Source: Rhodococcus sp. Leaf247 (GTDB taxonomy: Bacteria > Actinomycetota > Actinomycetes > Mycobacteriales > Mycobacteriaceae). From it: a stretch of DNA of 64,000 nucleotides. The translations under genes were made by a program, and so were the position numbers. Below the pieces are notes generated by a model. That model was not told the origin of the DNA. It did no database searches and was given only the letters and a program-made list of their open reading frames with translations. Shown here piece after piece: positions 63,747-64,000 of this stretch. The DNA lies in the NCBI RefSeq assembly GCF_001426185.1, contig NZ_LMRP01000003.1, positions 186,001-250,000 of the forward strand. Direction: 5' to 3'. Each line of letters opens with the position of its first letter. Within the stretch, counting starts at the first letter, position 1.

Positions 63747-64000
63747 ATGACGCGACATCCGGAACCCACCGGCAGGCTCCACCGCACCGACACGGGCGTC
63801 GACCTCGAACTCCGGCGCACCTTCCGCGCACCGATCGACGATGTGTGGGCCAGTGTCACCGAGAGCGATCGGACCGCTCGCTGGTACGGGAGCTGGGAGG
63901 GTGAGGGCCGCGAGGGTGGCACGATCCGCGTGACGATGGGCTTCGAGGAGAACTCGCCGGTGTCCGACATGACGATCGTCGGCTGCCGGGCGCCGAACCA
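63747..64000 (+). CDS. SRPBCC (AHSA1/START-like) protein, partial at right edge
   Basis: The open frame from ATG 63747 runs 84 codons to the window edge. It reads as an AHSA1/SRPBCC domain: VDLELRRTFRAPIDDVWASV, then TARWYGSWEGEGREGGTIRV and further strands. These small hydrophobic-pocket proteins often act in stress or as partners of ArsR regulators, but no specific role is visible. The start has no Shine-Dalgarno; a TACGAT -10 box 6 nt upstream suggests leaderless initiation. The C-terminus is outside the window. Confidence 0.85.
   Translation, partial: MTRHPEPTGRLHRTDTGVDLELRRTFRAPIDDVWASVTESDRTARWYGSWEGEGREGGTIRVTMGFEENSPVSDMTIVGCRAPN

Overview
This is a 64-kb stretch of a high-GC actinobacterial chromosome. 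It is densely coding and shows no insertion sequence, prophage, CRISPR array, rRNA or recognisable tRNA. Gene content points to a mycolic-acid-group actinomycete, most likely Rhodococcus or a close relative. The evidence is IdeR, SigA and SigB together, mycothiol-dependent formaldehyde enzymes, the Cei envelope protein, polyphosphate glucokinase, the HemQ (coproporphyrin) route to haem and many actinobacterial DUF families. From memory, gene order follows Mycobacterium tuberculosis Rv2676c-Rv2716 over long stretches, with blocks of extra genes inserted.

Layout. 1-3.3 kb: the start of zapE (leftward), a RibD-like/SDR/OsmC operon with overlapping genes, a small membrane protein and an NlpC/P60-like enzyme whose start region carries an 11-bp duplication. 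3.3-10.2 kb, leftward: PhzF, a DUF3516 helicase, an alpha/beta hydrolase, PAC2 and transhydrogenase sthA. 10.3-14.8 kb: mycothiol formaldehyde dehydrogenase with an MBL hydrolase, a lipoprotein, VKOR and DUF4192. 14.8-25.3 kb: galE, ideR, an AcuC deacetylase with a GNAT/acyl-CoA-synthetase-like acetyltransferase, sigB, a methyltransferase, DUF3099, DUF3039 and a YihY membrane protein. 25.4-29.1 kb: a DEAD/DEAH helicase behind a tiny overlapping ORF, DUF7455, an EamA exporter and DUF952. 29.1-36.9 kb: sigA, ppgK, suhB, cei, DUF4193 (after a 613-bp non-coding gap), DUF3093, dut, DUF3710 and a hydrolase. 37-43 kb: an OB-fold protein, DUF3159, two RCK proteins (CeoB/CeoC type), a divergent KimA-type potassium importer and an RNA methyltransferase. 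43-48.4 kb: a DrrAB-type ABC exporter, sigK/rskA and a three-domain glutaminase. 48.5-57 kb: dxs, an IdeR-boxed iron-siderophore binding lipoprotein, fadBA, an RNase D-like protein and DUF3000. 57-64 kb: hemE-hemY-hemQ, a HAD protein, a BisC-type molybdoenzyme, a MaoC hydratase and the start of an SRPBCC protein.

Regulation visible in the DNA. Many genes have a TANNNT -10 box 6 to 8 nt before the start codon and no usable Shine-Dalgarno, which suggests leaderless mRNAs. sigB has an ECF-type (SigE/SigH-like) promoter. The siderophore-binding gene has an IdeR box over its -10 element. Three strong hairpin terminators are present. Functional links visible here are iron control (ideR and the boxed fecB-like gene), reversible protein acetylation (acuC with the acetyltransferase), potassium homeostasis (RCK proteins with the KimA-like importer), formaldehyde detoxification, and haem synthesis.
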